A stretch of 64,000 nucleotides of DNA from Patagioenas fasciata. Its lineage: Eukaryota > Chordata > Aves > Columbiformes > Columbidae. Each line of letters opens with the position of its first letter. Positions within the stretch are counted from its first letter, which is position 1. The stretch covers positions 34,201,501-34,265,500 of the forward strand of contig NC_092523.1 in NCBI RefSeq assembly GCF_037038585.1, written 5' to 3'. The position numbers and the translations under genes were made by a program. Shown piece by piece: positions 12,901 through 24,600 of this stretch. The notes under the pieces were generated by a model. The model saw only the letters and a list, made by a program, of their open reading frames with translations. It searched no databases and was not told the DNA's origin.

Positions 12901-15900
12901 ACTCATACCAGAAATGACCTCAAGAGCTAAATTTCTCTTGTTAAATCCTTCGTGCACTGTGCTTATAACTGAGAAAGCAGCATGATGCTTCTTCATGGAG
13001 GAGGTTTCGGACAATTTTCACATAGGGAAAAGAGGTAGTAATGTAAAATTTTCCATTACTTTTCTCTGCAAAGCAGAGACAGAAAAAGTCCTGGCTAGAA
13101 AGTTATGCCTTCTGCCATCTTTTATCAAAGTTGGATTATATACTGAATATGCTTTGATCTTCACAGAAAAATGTCACCTTTGCTTTCTTCCCTACTATCC
13201 AGCAAGTAGCACTCTGGCCACCAGGGATCAAGCCAAGAAGCTTTTTTTTTTCCAGTGAAGTCAACTAAAGCTGGTTTTAGACCATGCAAAGCTTAAAAAT
13301 AGTCAGATACAACTAGAATTTCAAAGCCTCAGGCTTAAGGTTTCACTTGATCGTGGCTTTGTGTCAGCTTTATCTGCTAGAGCCTGTCTATCTTTATTGC
13401 AAATGCTTCCATTTCCTTTGATCCTCGCTTGTCTCTACACAACTGGAAGTCAGAGGGTCACTTGACCTGGTGTTAGAGAGAGTGAGACACAACAGTGAAC
13501 TCTTTTTCACCAAGTAATGTCCTGAGTCAAATTCTGGCTCCAGGAGAAGGTAGGATTTCACCTCTAGTATGACTGTCTTCTTCTTTGTCACAGAGGAAAT
13601 TCTGTAAATATCAACAGTTTGGTATCTGTAAACCAATGAACTTCACAGCTTAAGTATTATACTTCCTAATACTTAAAACTGTGAACACAGATACTTCCTT
13701 TACTACTTTTTTCATAATATTATTTCCAGTCAGTGACCAGCAGTCCAGACACACCCAATATGCAGTTTTGCAATTTTCAAAATCCAGAGCCTTGGAGAGG
13801 ACATGAGAAGGAGCATTTAATACAACAACGAAAAGTTCAGAGATCTTTGTGCTGAAGCTATGCTGTTTAAAATGGTCTAAGCTACATTCCATTTGAAACT
13901 CAACTGTGTGGTCAGTCCTGACAGCAACTGGACTAAAAAGTGTGAGATTAGTACAGACAATTTTACATTTGCTGCACTGAGCAACTGATAGTCTTAGAAT
14001 CTGCTTTTTCTAAAATCTCCAGGCCATGGTTCCTCAAGGCTGCTAAAGCAAAAGTTCTGAGTTTCACTTTCTCCTTCTCTCATGCTCTGTTGCAAGAAAA
14101 AATAAAAGATACAATATGACACAGAATTGGGAACTCCATCTAAAATCCAAAAAAATGAGTCAATACAGGATTTTTACATTCACCCATCCTCCACAAAAAA
14201 AAATCTCAACCGTAAAACTAGTATTAAAAGCCTTTCCAGGCTGATTCTCAAAAATTGAGAATTATTATCTGAACTACTGCAGTTGCTTGAGAGAATGTGT
14301 TACTTTCTCAGTCTCAACACGAACAGTGCAAGTGGCAGCCACTTCACATCCCTGGTACAGCAGTTGAGACATGCTGAGCCAAATTGAATAAGATGGTAGC
14401 TCCTCTGGTCTTAACACTTCAGCTTTGCCTGTGAAGTATGAAATAGGTCTTAGGCTGTTTCACCAGACTATGAACTGAAACAGCATTTCCAGGATTAACA
14501 GGACATTAGATTTTTTTCCATAAAGCAAGTGAAAATTCTTATTACAAAATTCAATGCATTCTTTTTGTCCAAATATTAACCAAATACTTCACAAATCACA
14601 AAACTTGATATAACACTGAATGCATGATTACCAGGGAACTGAAATCAGTCATACAATAGATTTGAAGAAGATTACACTGTTTAAGCTGAATGCATCTATA
14701 ACCATTACATGCTTGTGAAAAATAACACTGTACTTCTCTCACTTCAGGAAAAAATTGGGGCCGGGAAACAGTAGGGTGGGAAGTTTTCCTTGGTTTCAGT
14801 AGAAGAAACTACAAATTTCACAGATTTAGGGGCTTAAATGCTTGTAGAAATGCTTAAAACTATATTAAAACTGAATTAAAAAGTGAGCAGGAACAGCATA
14901 AGCCAAAAATGCCGTAAGAAAGAAAAACTCTTCTTCTAAGCTCCTCCCCTACTTACATTCAATATCTCTCTAAGCTTCATTCACTAGAATAGGATGCCTG
15001 CACAAAAGTCAATTGGGGATAATTATGTCACAAGATGTGAGTGCAGTGTTATTATCTATTCAAACTCAGAGATAAGAACATAAAAAACATAACAGGCCAC
15101 GCCACAGTCAAGAGACTTACACAGGTTTTTTAACTCTTCCCCACAATGTTCTTATTTATGTCATGTAACATACGCCAGAGGTGCCAGAGACAGCCCTAGT
15201 CTGATGATGCTAAGTGATACGGGAGCCCTTCCAAGAAGGTCAGGTCTGTGCTATTCCCTGTTCTGTGAAAGCTCGGCAGCTTTCCTAAGTGACTTATTCC
15301 TTTGGATCCAACTGGCTTTTCTCCATATCTGGTTAAAAATGATAGCAAGAAAATGAAACATATTTGATTTTCCAAATAAACTTGATGAATTTGCACTGAA
15401 ATATGACCCAAGTAATCTTTAAAGTTTGGTTCATCTGCCAAGGGATAAAACCAATTATTAATACAGCTTTACACAAAGGAGTTATGTTGTCACTACAATG
15501 CATTATTAACTTTCCAAACATAAAAAGAATATATTTCTCTCCTCAGTTCCAAAGTCCTGACATAACCCCCACATTTCATGAGAAACATGCACGTCGATGA
15601 TTCCTGAGTGATTCCCAGGATAATAAATACATCTGTTTTACACAGTGGCTAGCTACTATAAATAGCAGAGAGTTTCAGACCAGTGAAGCAACCAAAGTAA
15701 CAGCCAGATACCAGAAGAACAATCTTCAGACAATAATTGCACCGCCTCTGACCTCTCAGATCTCAGTTCCCAATTACACAAGCCTGAACCCACTCAGACA
15801 CTCTTTTTTTTTCCCTCCGCCTCTGTTTTCTTGTTTTCATCTCAGCACTATCCTTTGGCACCACTCACAACACAGCCTCCATCACAGAGATGGGACTGTG

Positions 15901-16259
15901 CAACCAGAACAAGACTTCAAATCAGAGCCTCAGAACAGGACTTTCACAGATGTTTACCAGAATTTTTTAAAGGGAAGCCTCGGAGTAAAAATTTCTACCT
16001 AAAAAGCATGAGCTAGAAGGAAAACCATGTTTTATGCCCATGACATTTTCTACTAATCCACCCCATTCTCTCCTGATCCCAAGTTCTTCCTCCAATTTGG
16101 TTATAACCAGGACACTTTGACCTACTTAGCCTGGTATTTGGTCTCTCTGTATCAGATTTGACAACGGGCTTACTTATCTGGCAGTCTGTCCAGAGTTCTC
16201 AGGTACATCTGTTCATCCAAAAACATCTATCTGATCATCTTACAAATATTGTTTCTTTT
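9968..16259. other. Non-coding DNA, no gene recognised
   Basis: AT-rich sequence with scattered short open frames and no recognisable protein. It contains an AAAC microsatellite near 12004-12034. I see no RNA gene and no clear mobile element here. Confidence 0.55.
12004..12034. repeat. (AAAC)n microsatellite
   Basis: About seven AAAC units in a row, ordinary simple repeat. Confidence 0.9.
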
Positions 16260-16498
16260 CATAGAGTCATAGAATGGTTTGGGTTGGAAGGGACCTTAAA
16301 AAGATCCAACTCCCCTACTGTGTCCAGGGATACCTTATGTTAGACCAGGTTGCTCAATGCCCTGTCCAGCCTGGCCTTGAGCACTTCCAGGGATGGGGCA
16401 TACACAGTTTCTCCAGGCAGCCTGTTCCAGTGTCTTACAGTAAAGAATTTCTTCCTAATATCTAATCTAAATCTACCCTCTTTCAGTTTAAAACTGCT
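16260..16498 (-). mobile_element. CR1 LINE, 3' part of the outer copy
   Basis: The sequence begins with CATAGAGTCATAGAAT, the reverse complement of two CR1 3' octamers (ATTCTATG and ACTCTATG). The typical CR1 3' end follows, read on the minus strand. The copy breaks off near 16498, exactly where a second CR1 tail starts, and resumes after that copy at about 17211. The outer copy is therefore older than the inner one. Confidence 0.85.
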
Positions 16499-17210
16499 AC
16501 AGAATCACAGAATGTTAGGGGTTGGAAGGGACCTCGAATGATCATCTAGTCCAATCCTCCTGCCAGAGCAGGAACATCTAGATGAGGTTGCACAGGCAGG
16601 CATCCAGGTGGGTTTTGAGTGTCTCCAGAGAAGGAGACTCCACAACCTCCCTGGGTAGCCTGTTCCAGTGTTCTGTCACCCTCACTGTGAAGAAGTTTCT
16701 TCTCAGATTTAAGTGGAACCTCCTGTGTTGCAGTTTATACCCATTGCCCCTTGTCTTATCATTGGTTGTCACCAAGAAGAGCCTGGCTCCATCCTCATGA
16801 CACTCACCCTTTACATATTTATAAACATTAGTGAGGTCACCCCTCAGTCTCCTCTTCTCCAAGCTAAAGAGACCTTCCCCTTTCCTCATAAGGGAAATGC
16901 TCCACTCCCTTAATCATCTTTGTGGCTCTGCACTGGACCCTCTCCAGCAGTTCCCTGTCCTTCTTGAACTGAGGGGCCCAGAACTGGACACAATATTCCA
17001 GATGCCATCTCACCAGAGCAGAGTAGAGGGGAAGGAGAACCTCTCTTGACCTACTCACCACTCCGCTTCTGATACACCCCAGGACGCCATTGGCCTTCTT
17101 GGCAACAAGGGCACAGTGCTGGCTCATGGCCATCCTGCTGTCCACCAGAACCCCCAGGTCCCTTTTCCCTACACTGCTTTCTAATAGGTCATTCCCCACA
17201 TCATCATCCT
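16499..17210 (-). mobile_element. CR1 LINE, nested inner copy (5'-truncated)
   Basis: On the minus strand it ends at its own octamer tail (CACAGAAT on the plus strand at 16506-16513). It encodes the C-terminal end of the CR1 reverse-transcriptase protein in two open pieces, about 17199-16864 and 16889-16578. These include the recognisable [14 protein letters not shown] and [14 protein letters not shown] segments. The pieces are in different frames, so a frameshift lies near 16864-16889. It is 5'-truncated, as most CR1 copies are, and cannot be active. It sits inside the outer CR1 copy. Confidence 0.88.
16578..17199 (-). pseudogene. CR1 reverse-transcriptase C-terminal remnant, frameshifted
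   Basis: Two overlapping minus-strand frames (17199-16864 and 16889-16578) carry the end of the CR1 ORF2 protein, downstream of the polymerase palm. The upstream frame holds a segment read as [17 protein letters not shown] followed by [18 protein letters not shown]. The downstream frame holds a Lys/Arg-rich region and the terminal [18 protein letters not shown] region. The catalytic palm and the endonuclease domain are missing. It is a dead fragment within the nested CR1 copy. Confidence 0.85.
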
Positions 17211-17465
17211 GTTGTTACACTCCTTGATAAAGACTCTCTCCCCATCTTTCCTGTAGTCCTTTGAAACCTGCTGTAAGGTCTCTTCAGAGCCTTCTCTTCT
17301 CTAGGCTAAACAACATTAATTCTCTCAGCCTGTCCTCATAGGAGAGGTGCTCCAGCTCCCTGATCATCTTTGAGGCTCTCTGGACCCACTCAAGCAGGTC
17401 CATGCCTTTCTTGTGCTGGGAGGCCCCAGCACTTGACACAGTATTCCAGGTGCTTGTCATTATCT
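17211..17465 (-). mobile_element. CR1 LINE, 5' part of the outer copy
   Basis: The text resumes the CR1 consensus pattern (for example AGCCTTCTCTTCTCTAGGCT, then CTCAGCCTGTCCTCATAGGA) where the outer copy was interrupted. It fades into unrelated sequence near 17465. Together with 16260-16498 it forms one older CR1 copy split by the nested insertion. Confidence 0.8.
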
Positions 17466-20400
17466 TGTCATTGTGTACGATGCATAAACAAGAGATAGGC
17501 AGCAGCCAAAAAATTCTTTCTGCCTCCCAACTGGGCTAGGGAGAGAAACTTCTCATCTCTTCTCCTTCATACTCTTAGCTTTGTAATGACCAGCTGCAAT
17601 GAGGAGCTTTTGATACAAGTTCCTCATGCCAATGTGAGTCTTGGCTCATGGGCCTAGACTTTCTGTTAAACCTAATCCTAGCTGAAGGTTCCTCAGCTTC
17701 AATCAGGACAGAGAGTCTGTTTTTGCTTATTAAGACACTAATAAAGGGGAAATAGGTTACATCCATCCCCGTGTATGGATGTAATGGGCAGTATTCTTGT
17801 ACATGCAAAGTCTCATGTTCTGAACTCCTCAGTGCAGTGTTAAATGAAAGAGAAAAATATTCTGTAAAGAATTTTACTGGTGCTCAGAATTTCAATTAAT
17901 TGATAACAGTCTTTGCAACACATCGACCTCTTTCACAAACACTCCAGTGACATTTTTATTGTGCTAAACAATAGGGAAGTTTTGTTTCTCAGTGAACAAT
18001 TGCAAAAAAATATATGTCTTTCCTATGCCTGTCATACTTTCAAGAAGCTATTTCTTGATCAGGGCAACAAAGGTGAATTGATTAAGGGGTTTAGATCAGT
18101 ACCACTTAACTGAGACACTAAGTTCCAGCCAGAGAAATAAAATCCAACTGAATTCGAGACTGCAGAATCGGTGCTTGGCTTGTCAGGATCATTTATAGAA
18201 GTTGTAATCTTAATTTCGTCTAGATAGCTATCTATTAAGAAGTGCACAAGATGCATCCCACCACAATTGTGCTATACTATTGGCAGTTCTCAGAGCCTAA
18301 ATCAGAGGTGTCTTAGTATTTAGTGTTCCTCTGAAAGGCCAAGTCCCGCTGTGAGAACTGCTTCCATAAAAACAATGCACAAGTACTGCCTAGCATTTAC
18401 AGTTACTAGCTAATCATATAAGAATGAATATTAAAAAAAAAAAAAATGTGCAAACTAACAAAGTTTAAAATTAAGAAATCAATAGTATTTGGTTTGAAAA
18501 CCAACCTCAGTATTTTGGTGTTATTTTTCTCTTGTGCTAAGAAATGAAGGGATTGTTTGACTTATTTTCAGCCTTCCCTAATCTGCTATTCTATAAGACT
18601 ACAAAAAAGAACAGCACTTTAAGTGGTAGCCTTGAAAACTGTGCTTATCCAAGCTTAAATTTTCTGCCCTAGGTTCTAATAGTCAAGGACTTCCTATGTC
18701 CCCAAGAACCTCTTCAGGAAATTCAGTGCTTTCGAGCTAAAACAGGCTCCAGAAACATCAAAGAAATTGAAACAGACTGAAAAAGGCAGTTCTTCATATA
18801 TTTGATTCCTATAATTGCCAATTCAGATTTGATTAAGAAAGGAATAAACAATTCTGATATTTTAAATTTTTAACTGTCTGTTTCCTCCACTACCAACAAA
18901 AGAAACCTGGGAACTGAGGGAGCGATAGTAAAAAAGAAAGTCTGTGTTTTCCTCTATGTATATGTAAATAGATAGCTGGATTAATACAACTACTCCTTTC
19001 TAAGTAAACATGCTCAATTGTAATTAAGATATTCATTAGTGAAAGGATAGCTTTTTCTGCTGTGTAGCTGGGGAAGATATAAATCAACTGATCGCACAGT
19101 CTGTAATTCCTGGGAATTTGTAAGGGAAACATACCTAAATAGTGAGCACTGAATTATCATTATCACACTAATAATTGCCATCTGGGTTCCCATCTCATGT
19201 AATGAGAAAGGCTTTGGGAAAAAAAAAAAAAAAGAAAGCAAGCAGGCTGCTTAAGTCATGGTTGACAGATGCAAGTCCTTTGACTTCATTTACAAAAACA
19301 AACACTCACATGAGCAAACACAAAACCAAAACCCCATATCCATGTAGAACGCCTTTTTCAGTACTTCTTATACTTGCTTTTTGTCCATGTGACAGCAACA
19401 GCCAGTATATACATACAATCCATTGCTTGGTCCGAAAAGCTCTAGGTTCAGATTTTATGTATTTTTTGGTACTGTACTGTTTTTGGCTAGGAGAGAGTTT
19501 TACTTTGCTTGCACGTGTGGCTTTTGCTTTACTTATTAAACTGTCTTTATCTCAGCTGGATTTAAACCATGACAGGTACATGCAGATTTGTGTAAAGATA
19601 ATGAAGCAGACCGAATACATCTTTTGGATTGACTTTAATTTCCTGTACTGCCATCTAATAGCTTTTGTTTTAACATTCATATCTCTTATTATCATGTTGA
19701 TGCTCGAGAAGGGAAGGTAACTCAGTGCTGACACTTCTGGCTCCTGTATTCCTGTCCAAATGTCACCAGGATGTCAAATACACTGCAAGCCACAAGATTG
19801 TGCAGAGAAGGAAGGAAAATCAGGAGAGAGAGGTGCCAATTTTCCCTCCCCCCCTCCTCCCCCCAATGTTCATGCGATTGTCTCTACATTCTTCTGGGAC
19901 AGAAGGCAGTCAAAAGGATTTAATTTTTTTTTTTTTTTTTTTTTAGAGCTACAGCAACTGAGCTTTCTTAAAAAATAAAACTCTCTTTGGAAGACTGAGA
20001 AAAGATGGGGACTTTTTTTGACAAAAAGCACAAGTTTTGTTTAAAATGATGAAGTAATTTCCAAAGCTGAAATGTGCAGACAGAACTGGTTGGTTTCTGG
20101 AGAGGATGGGGGGGATAAATGAGACAGAGATGAGGATAAGTGATGTTAAGTGTGTGACTCTGATAAAAAAGAGGGGGAGAAGTACTTTCACTGAGAAAAC
20201 TAGATATCTGTTAAGATGTAGCATACTTGAAGTTACGATTTGTAACATCACATCTGACATAACAGGTCTGTTGCTATATTTTCTCAAGTATGTACAATCA
20301 TTTGCTGTGAAAAGTAATAAGGGTCCCCAAAAGCTTCAAAAAGCCTTTGAAAAACTCTCAAAAAGTAAACAGGCATAAATAAGCCATCCGAAATTTGTAG

Positions 20401-20938
20401 GTATTTAAAATTCAGTCTCATATTCATGTGTTTAAGAAAGGTCCCCTGATTCAAGTAGTTTAGAGACCAACAATTTATACTTCAGTTCTTTTTTACTGAA
20501 ACTGTTATTTTCAAGCCATCTATTAAAAAAAAAAAGTAGACAAAAAAACATAAACAACAAAAAATTTTAAACAAGATATTACAGCTGTGTTACAAATGGT
20601 AGTAAAAATATAGTTTTAAAGAATACAGAATGAGAACACCTGTGTGTTGAGTTTTTTCAGACTGTCACTGTTGCAGAGAAGTTTAAAAAATAACCACCTG
20701 ATAACTCACATAGTCTTGTAACCAAATAAATCTCCAGGATTCCTTTCTAATACTATCATTTCTGAATTTTCTTATTATCTTTAAGCATGCTTAGTGAAAC
20801 AAATTCACCAAAAAACCCTTAAAAGCATCCATGTTTCACAATCTCATGTTCTAAAACTGATTTCAGTACTGCTAAATCTCATAAAATTATCATAAGTCGT
20901 GTGTTTTTTGTTTCTTTCTTTCTTTCTCTTTAGCACAC
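17466..20938. other. Non-coding DNA with possible LTR trace
   Basis: No recognised gene. The longest plus frame (ending at 19720) has 181 codons, but it runs from a non-ATG codon through an A-tract and shows no domain. The stretch at about 19487-19556 contains TATTAAACTGTCTTTATCTCA, which resembles the R/U5 part of avian LTRs and may be an old fragment. A pure T run of about 23 lies near 19923-19944. Confidence 0.45.
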
Positions 20939-21624
20939 TGTTGTAGTTTAACTCGAGCTAGCAATACAACCATGATAGCCACTCACTCACTCACTCCTTC
21001 ACCCCCCAAATAGGGGAGAGAATCAAAAGGGAAGGGAGAAACTTGGACTGAGATAAACACAGTATGATAAAATAACAAAATCTAATACAATACTAGTAAA
21101 AATAAATATATATAATAGAAATATAATATTTAAAAAAAAAAAAAGTTACTTAATGCAATTCTTCATGAACGCCATCCACACTGAGCAGCCAGTCCCAGGA
21201 AGCAGGACCTGGTCCCCAATAGTCAACCTCAGAGAGAGAGGAAAGAAAAAAGGCACAAAGGCCCAGAGGCCTCTACAAAACAGCAGGATGGTGAAAGGCC
21301 AAACTAAAGAAAGTCCCACACAGAACTCCCCTGAACACGCCTCCACCCCAGCTCCAACTAAGAGAGAGAAGAAAACCAGAAGATTCTGACTCTCCTTAAA
21401 TATGAAGCCTGACACTAATGGGATGGAATACTCTCATTGATCAGTCTGGATGTCAGTCAAGCTCTGACCCATCTATGCCCCCTTTTTACCAGCCAATTCA
21501 AACCTGTGGGCAAAGCTCAGAACCGTCATTGGGTCTCAGACCAGAGCAATTACAAACATTAACTCGGTCCTGCGGTGTTTTCTTCCTGTTCTCGTATTAA
21601 ATTCAAATGACTGTGCTAGCTACA
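20939..21624 (-). mobile_element. Probable solo LTR, minus strand
   Basis: Read on the minus strand, this has a TATA-like box (TATTTAAGG, about 21395-21403). It ends in a GAGTGAGTGAGTGGCTA region followed by GTTAAACTACAACA, which resembles the 3' end of the solo LTR at 9395. The plus-strand low end is TGTTGTAGTTTAAC and the high end is GCTAGCTACA before a 25-bp A run. No clean target duplication was found and an AT-rich insertion sits near 21090-21145, so it is probably an older, modified copy. The high end is uncertain. Confidence 0.5.
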
Positions 21625-24600
21625 AAAAAAAAAAAAAAAAAAAAAAAAAGGCTTCTAACTGCATGAAGAAAATTGATTTGTTTTCAATCAAACCAGCACG
21701 CACATAAACTTCTTTTGGCATAAGAGTAGGTAAATGCTAAGCCTATGAAGTAAATACTACATCAGATCCAAGGGACCCAAAAGCACTTCCCACATTTAGG
21801 AAGTACAGTCCAGGTTCAATCTTTATCAGAGTGAAACCTGAGGAACAACCATTCCCCTCCCATCTACTCAAGACCTGGTCCTAGTCTCAAGTCCAAAGAC
21901 TCTGCTTCTCTTATGCAATGTTTCTTCATGCTTTTGAGGATGAGTTAGTCTTGACATATGCATCATTACTTTCAAAGATGCATTAAACCTCAGAAAACTT
22001 TTTAACAGTCATCTCATGCACAAAGGAAAATCTCTAAAGTTAGGTTTTCAGAGAAAATGGCTGTCCTAGGTCAGATATATAAAATACCTTGGGAAGATGT
22101 GGAGACTTCGAGTTAATGCCCATTTGATAAAAGTTATACCATATATAGTGAAGTGTTTACTCTAGCACAGACTTTTAAAGCTTATTTTAGGATATTATTA
22201 ATGTATCCTGGTGAAACAGAGCTAGCTCCTCTGTAGCCAGGTACTTGGCCATTGATATAAATTTCTTATTTTTCAAAGACAAGTTAGGCTATCAAAACCA
22301 GAAGATATTAAAAACGTGTATCTGAGGACATATGCTATATCACCCAGCAACAGATTTAATCCATGCCTTTCGGAATGCTTCAAAATGTTTCTTGCATTGA
22401 AATGTACTGTAACAGCTAACAAATGCTCATTCAGCTAAATGAACATCCAATATCCTCAGCCAACACAGACAAGGTCAGATGAAAGACAGAAGCTCTGCTG
22501 AATAATGATGAAAGTTCTTGTGTTGAAAAAGACAACAGATGACACCACTGAGGAAAACACAGTGGAGAGACACCAAGAACACCTCCTGGTTACTTATGTA
22601 GGCAGTGGGGAAGGTTCTGTATTGTAAGCATTCCCATATAATGCAATTTAGCATCGTGTATAAGTACTCAAGTCCTGAACAAGCACCAAAACAAAACAAA
22701 AAGAGCAAGAGCTCTTTTGCTTTAAGACTATTCTGGATCCAGACTAAATTAGCCTTGCTATTCAGCAGAGCTAAGTTACTCTGGAAGAGCACTAAATTGC
22801 TTCTGGACCCCACGGGGCCTTTGCAGTATGTTGGACAGGCCATGACACCACCTGGACATGGCAGCACACACAAACCTGGCTCAGGGATCACTTACAGGAA
22901 CACAGCCCACAGCTCTCTCCTGTGATACAGCAGAGCTTTTACAAGTCATTTTGTTGACACTACTTTGCAGCTCTGAAGGTACAGCATAGAGATGATACAG
23001 GATAATATCCTGCAGAGAGAAGCTCTGGCCTTGCTAAAGAGAGAGGTAAACTACTCACCAACTTGAATAGGGCCAGAATTTACCTTTCCTTGTAATGAGT
23101 CCCAAGGTGTTCAACTCAGCATCAGCTGAGTCATAAATCATAAGCCTTTATCTCTGAGTTCACTCTGGCTGGAATTTTTTGCTGAATGTGTATTGATCAT
23201 GTCAAACATGTCTGAAATGTTCTGACCCTCAGGGTCAAGAGACCACGACAGCCATTTCATTCTTGAAATATCTCAAGGCTGGTTTTCAGACAGGAAATAA
23301 AAGCCAAATTCTTCAGAAGAAACTGCAAGTAAAAGGTAGATGAAGAGAATGCAAATATTGCCCTGTCTAAAATATAGCTGGAGTGGTTCAAGTTGGCATG
23401 TGTATACTTCAGAAAAGTGCAAGAGTAATCGCAAATGCCAGTGCTCCTGATTGTGCTTCCTTGAACTTTGAACATCCATGAGCAAAGTATAATTTGTATC
23501 ACCTCTCTTCCATTTTCTCTCTGTATTATATATTTATATATATTACCTTATAGTGCTGATGGAGAGAATCAGGTCTTTGTGTCTCCTCTCTTTTTAAAGT
23601 ATTGCCTTTTCTCATGCTTATGGAATAGTTAAAAGCCCAAAAGTCAGCAGTACTTCGTTTTCTCGTCTTGCTTGCCTTATTATACGTTTGCATGCTTCAA
23701 CCGCCAAAGTATATTTAGCTCTCCCAGGCTATCCCCATTCTTTTTTCTCATCAGTATATTTTTTGTGTGTGTGTGTAAGGTCTTTCATCAATCTTCCTTT
23801 GAGCCATGAATTTTAATCTTTTCTACACTTAAAAATTGCACTGCAAAGGCCAATCTTTGTACATGTACAGCTTAGCACCAACACGCCCTCCAGTTTATTC
23901 TAACACCTTCCCTGATGTCAGGTGCCACTGACCTTCCATTTCATCCTTAACAAATAATTCTTCCAGCAGATACTTATTTAATAATTTCACACAAAGATTT
24001 TTGCTATGCTGTTTACTGTCTCTGTAAACTCATACGGTGGGGAGAAAGCAACTTAGGCTTTTTGGTGAAAAGAACATTTCTGGTAACACAAAAAATGATC
24101 TTTGAGATGAAGGTGCTGGTACCAGGAGAAAATGTGGTGATAAATAAAAACACAGAAGATTGAAAGGCTATTTAATGTGGTTATCTAGGCTTGCGATCTT
24201 ACATCTGCATGTGATATAGAGTGAAGGAGGAGTTTATCAGACACCACGATAGCTTAAGAATCCTATTTACCAGATTAAAACTATGTAGTGAAAGATGACA
24301 CCTGACAGACACATTAAGAATCTGACTTTCCACACCCATCACCCAAGTGTGGTTTTTGTTTTTCCTTTTGCCAGAAGTCAGCTGTCAATAGCATCTACGC
24401 CATCCATGCCTCTGTTGAGAGTTGTTCTCAAGCAAGCTGAGATAATCCACCAGCAAGAACGAATTAATTAATTAATTCCTGTTTATTTTTACTGAGAATA
24501 TTAGTACATGTAAAACTGCATTTAATCATGAGAGATGATTAAATGCCATCAAAATTGTCAAAAATAATTTAGTCAAAAAATATTATGTTTTTTTCAATGG

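Noticed and set aside
19202-19720. Long plus-strand open frame ending at 19720
   Set aside because: It crosses an A run that codes poly-Lys, begins without a good start context, and shows no domain. A part resembles LTR text, so I treat it as chance.
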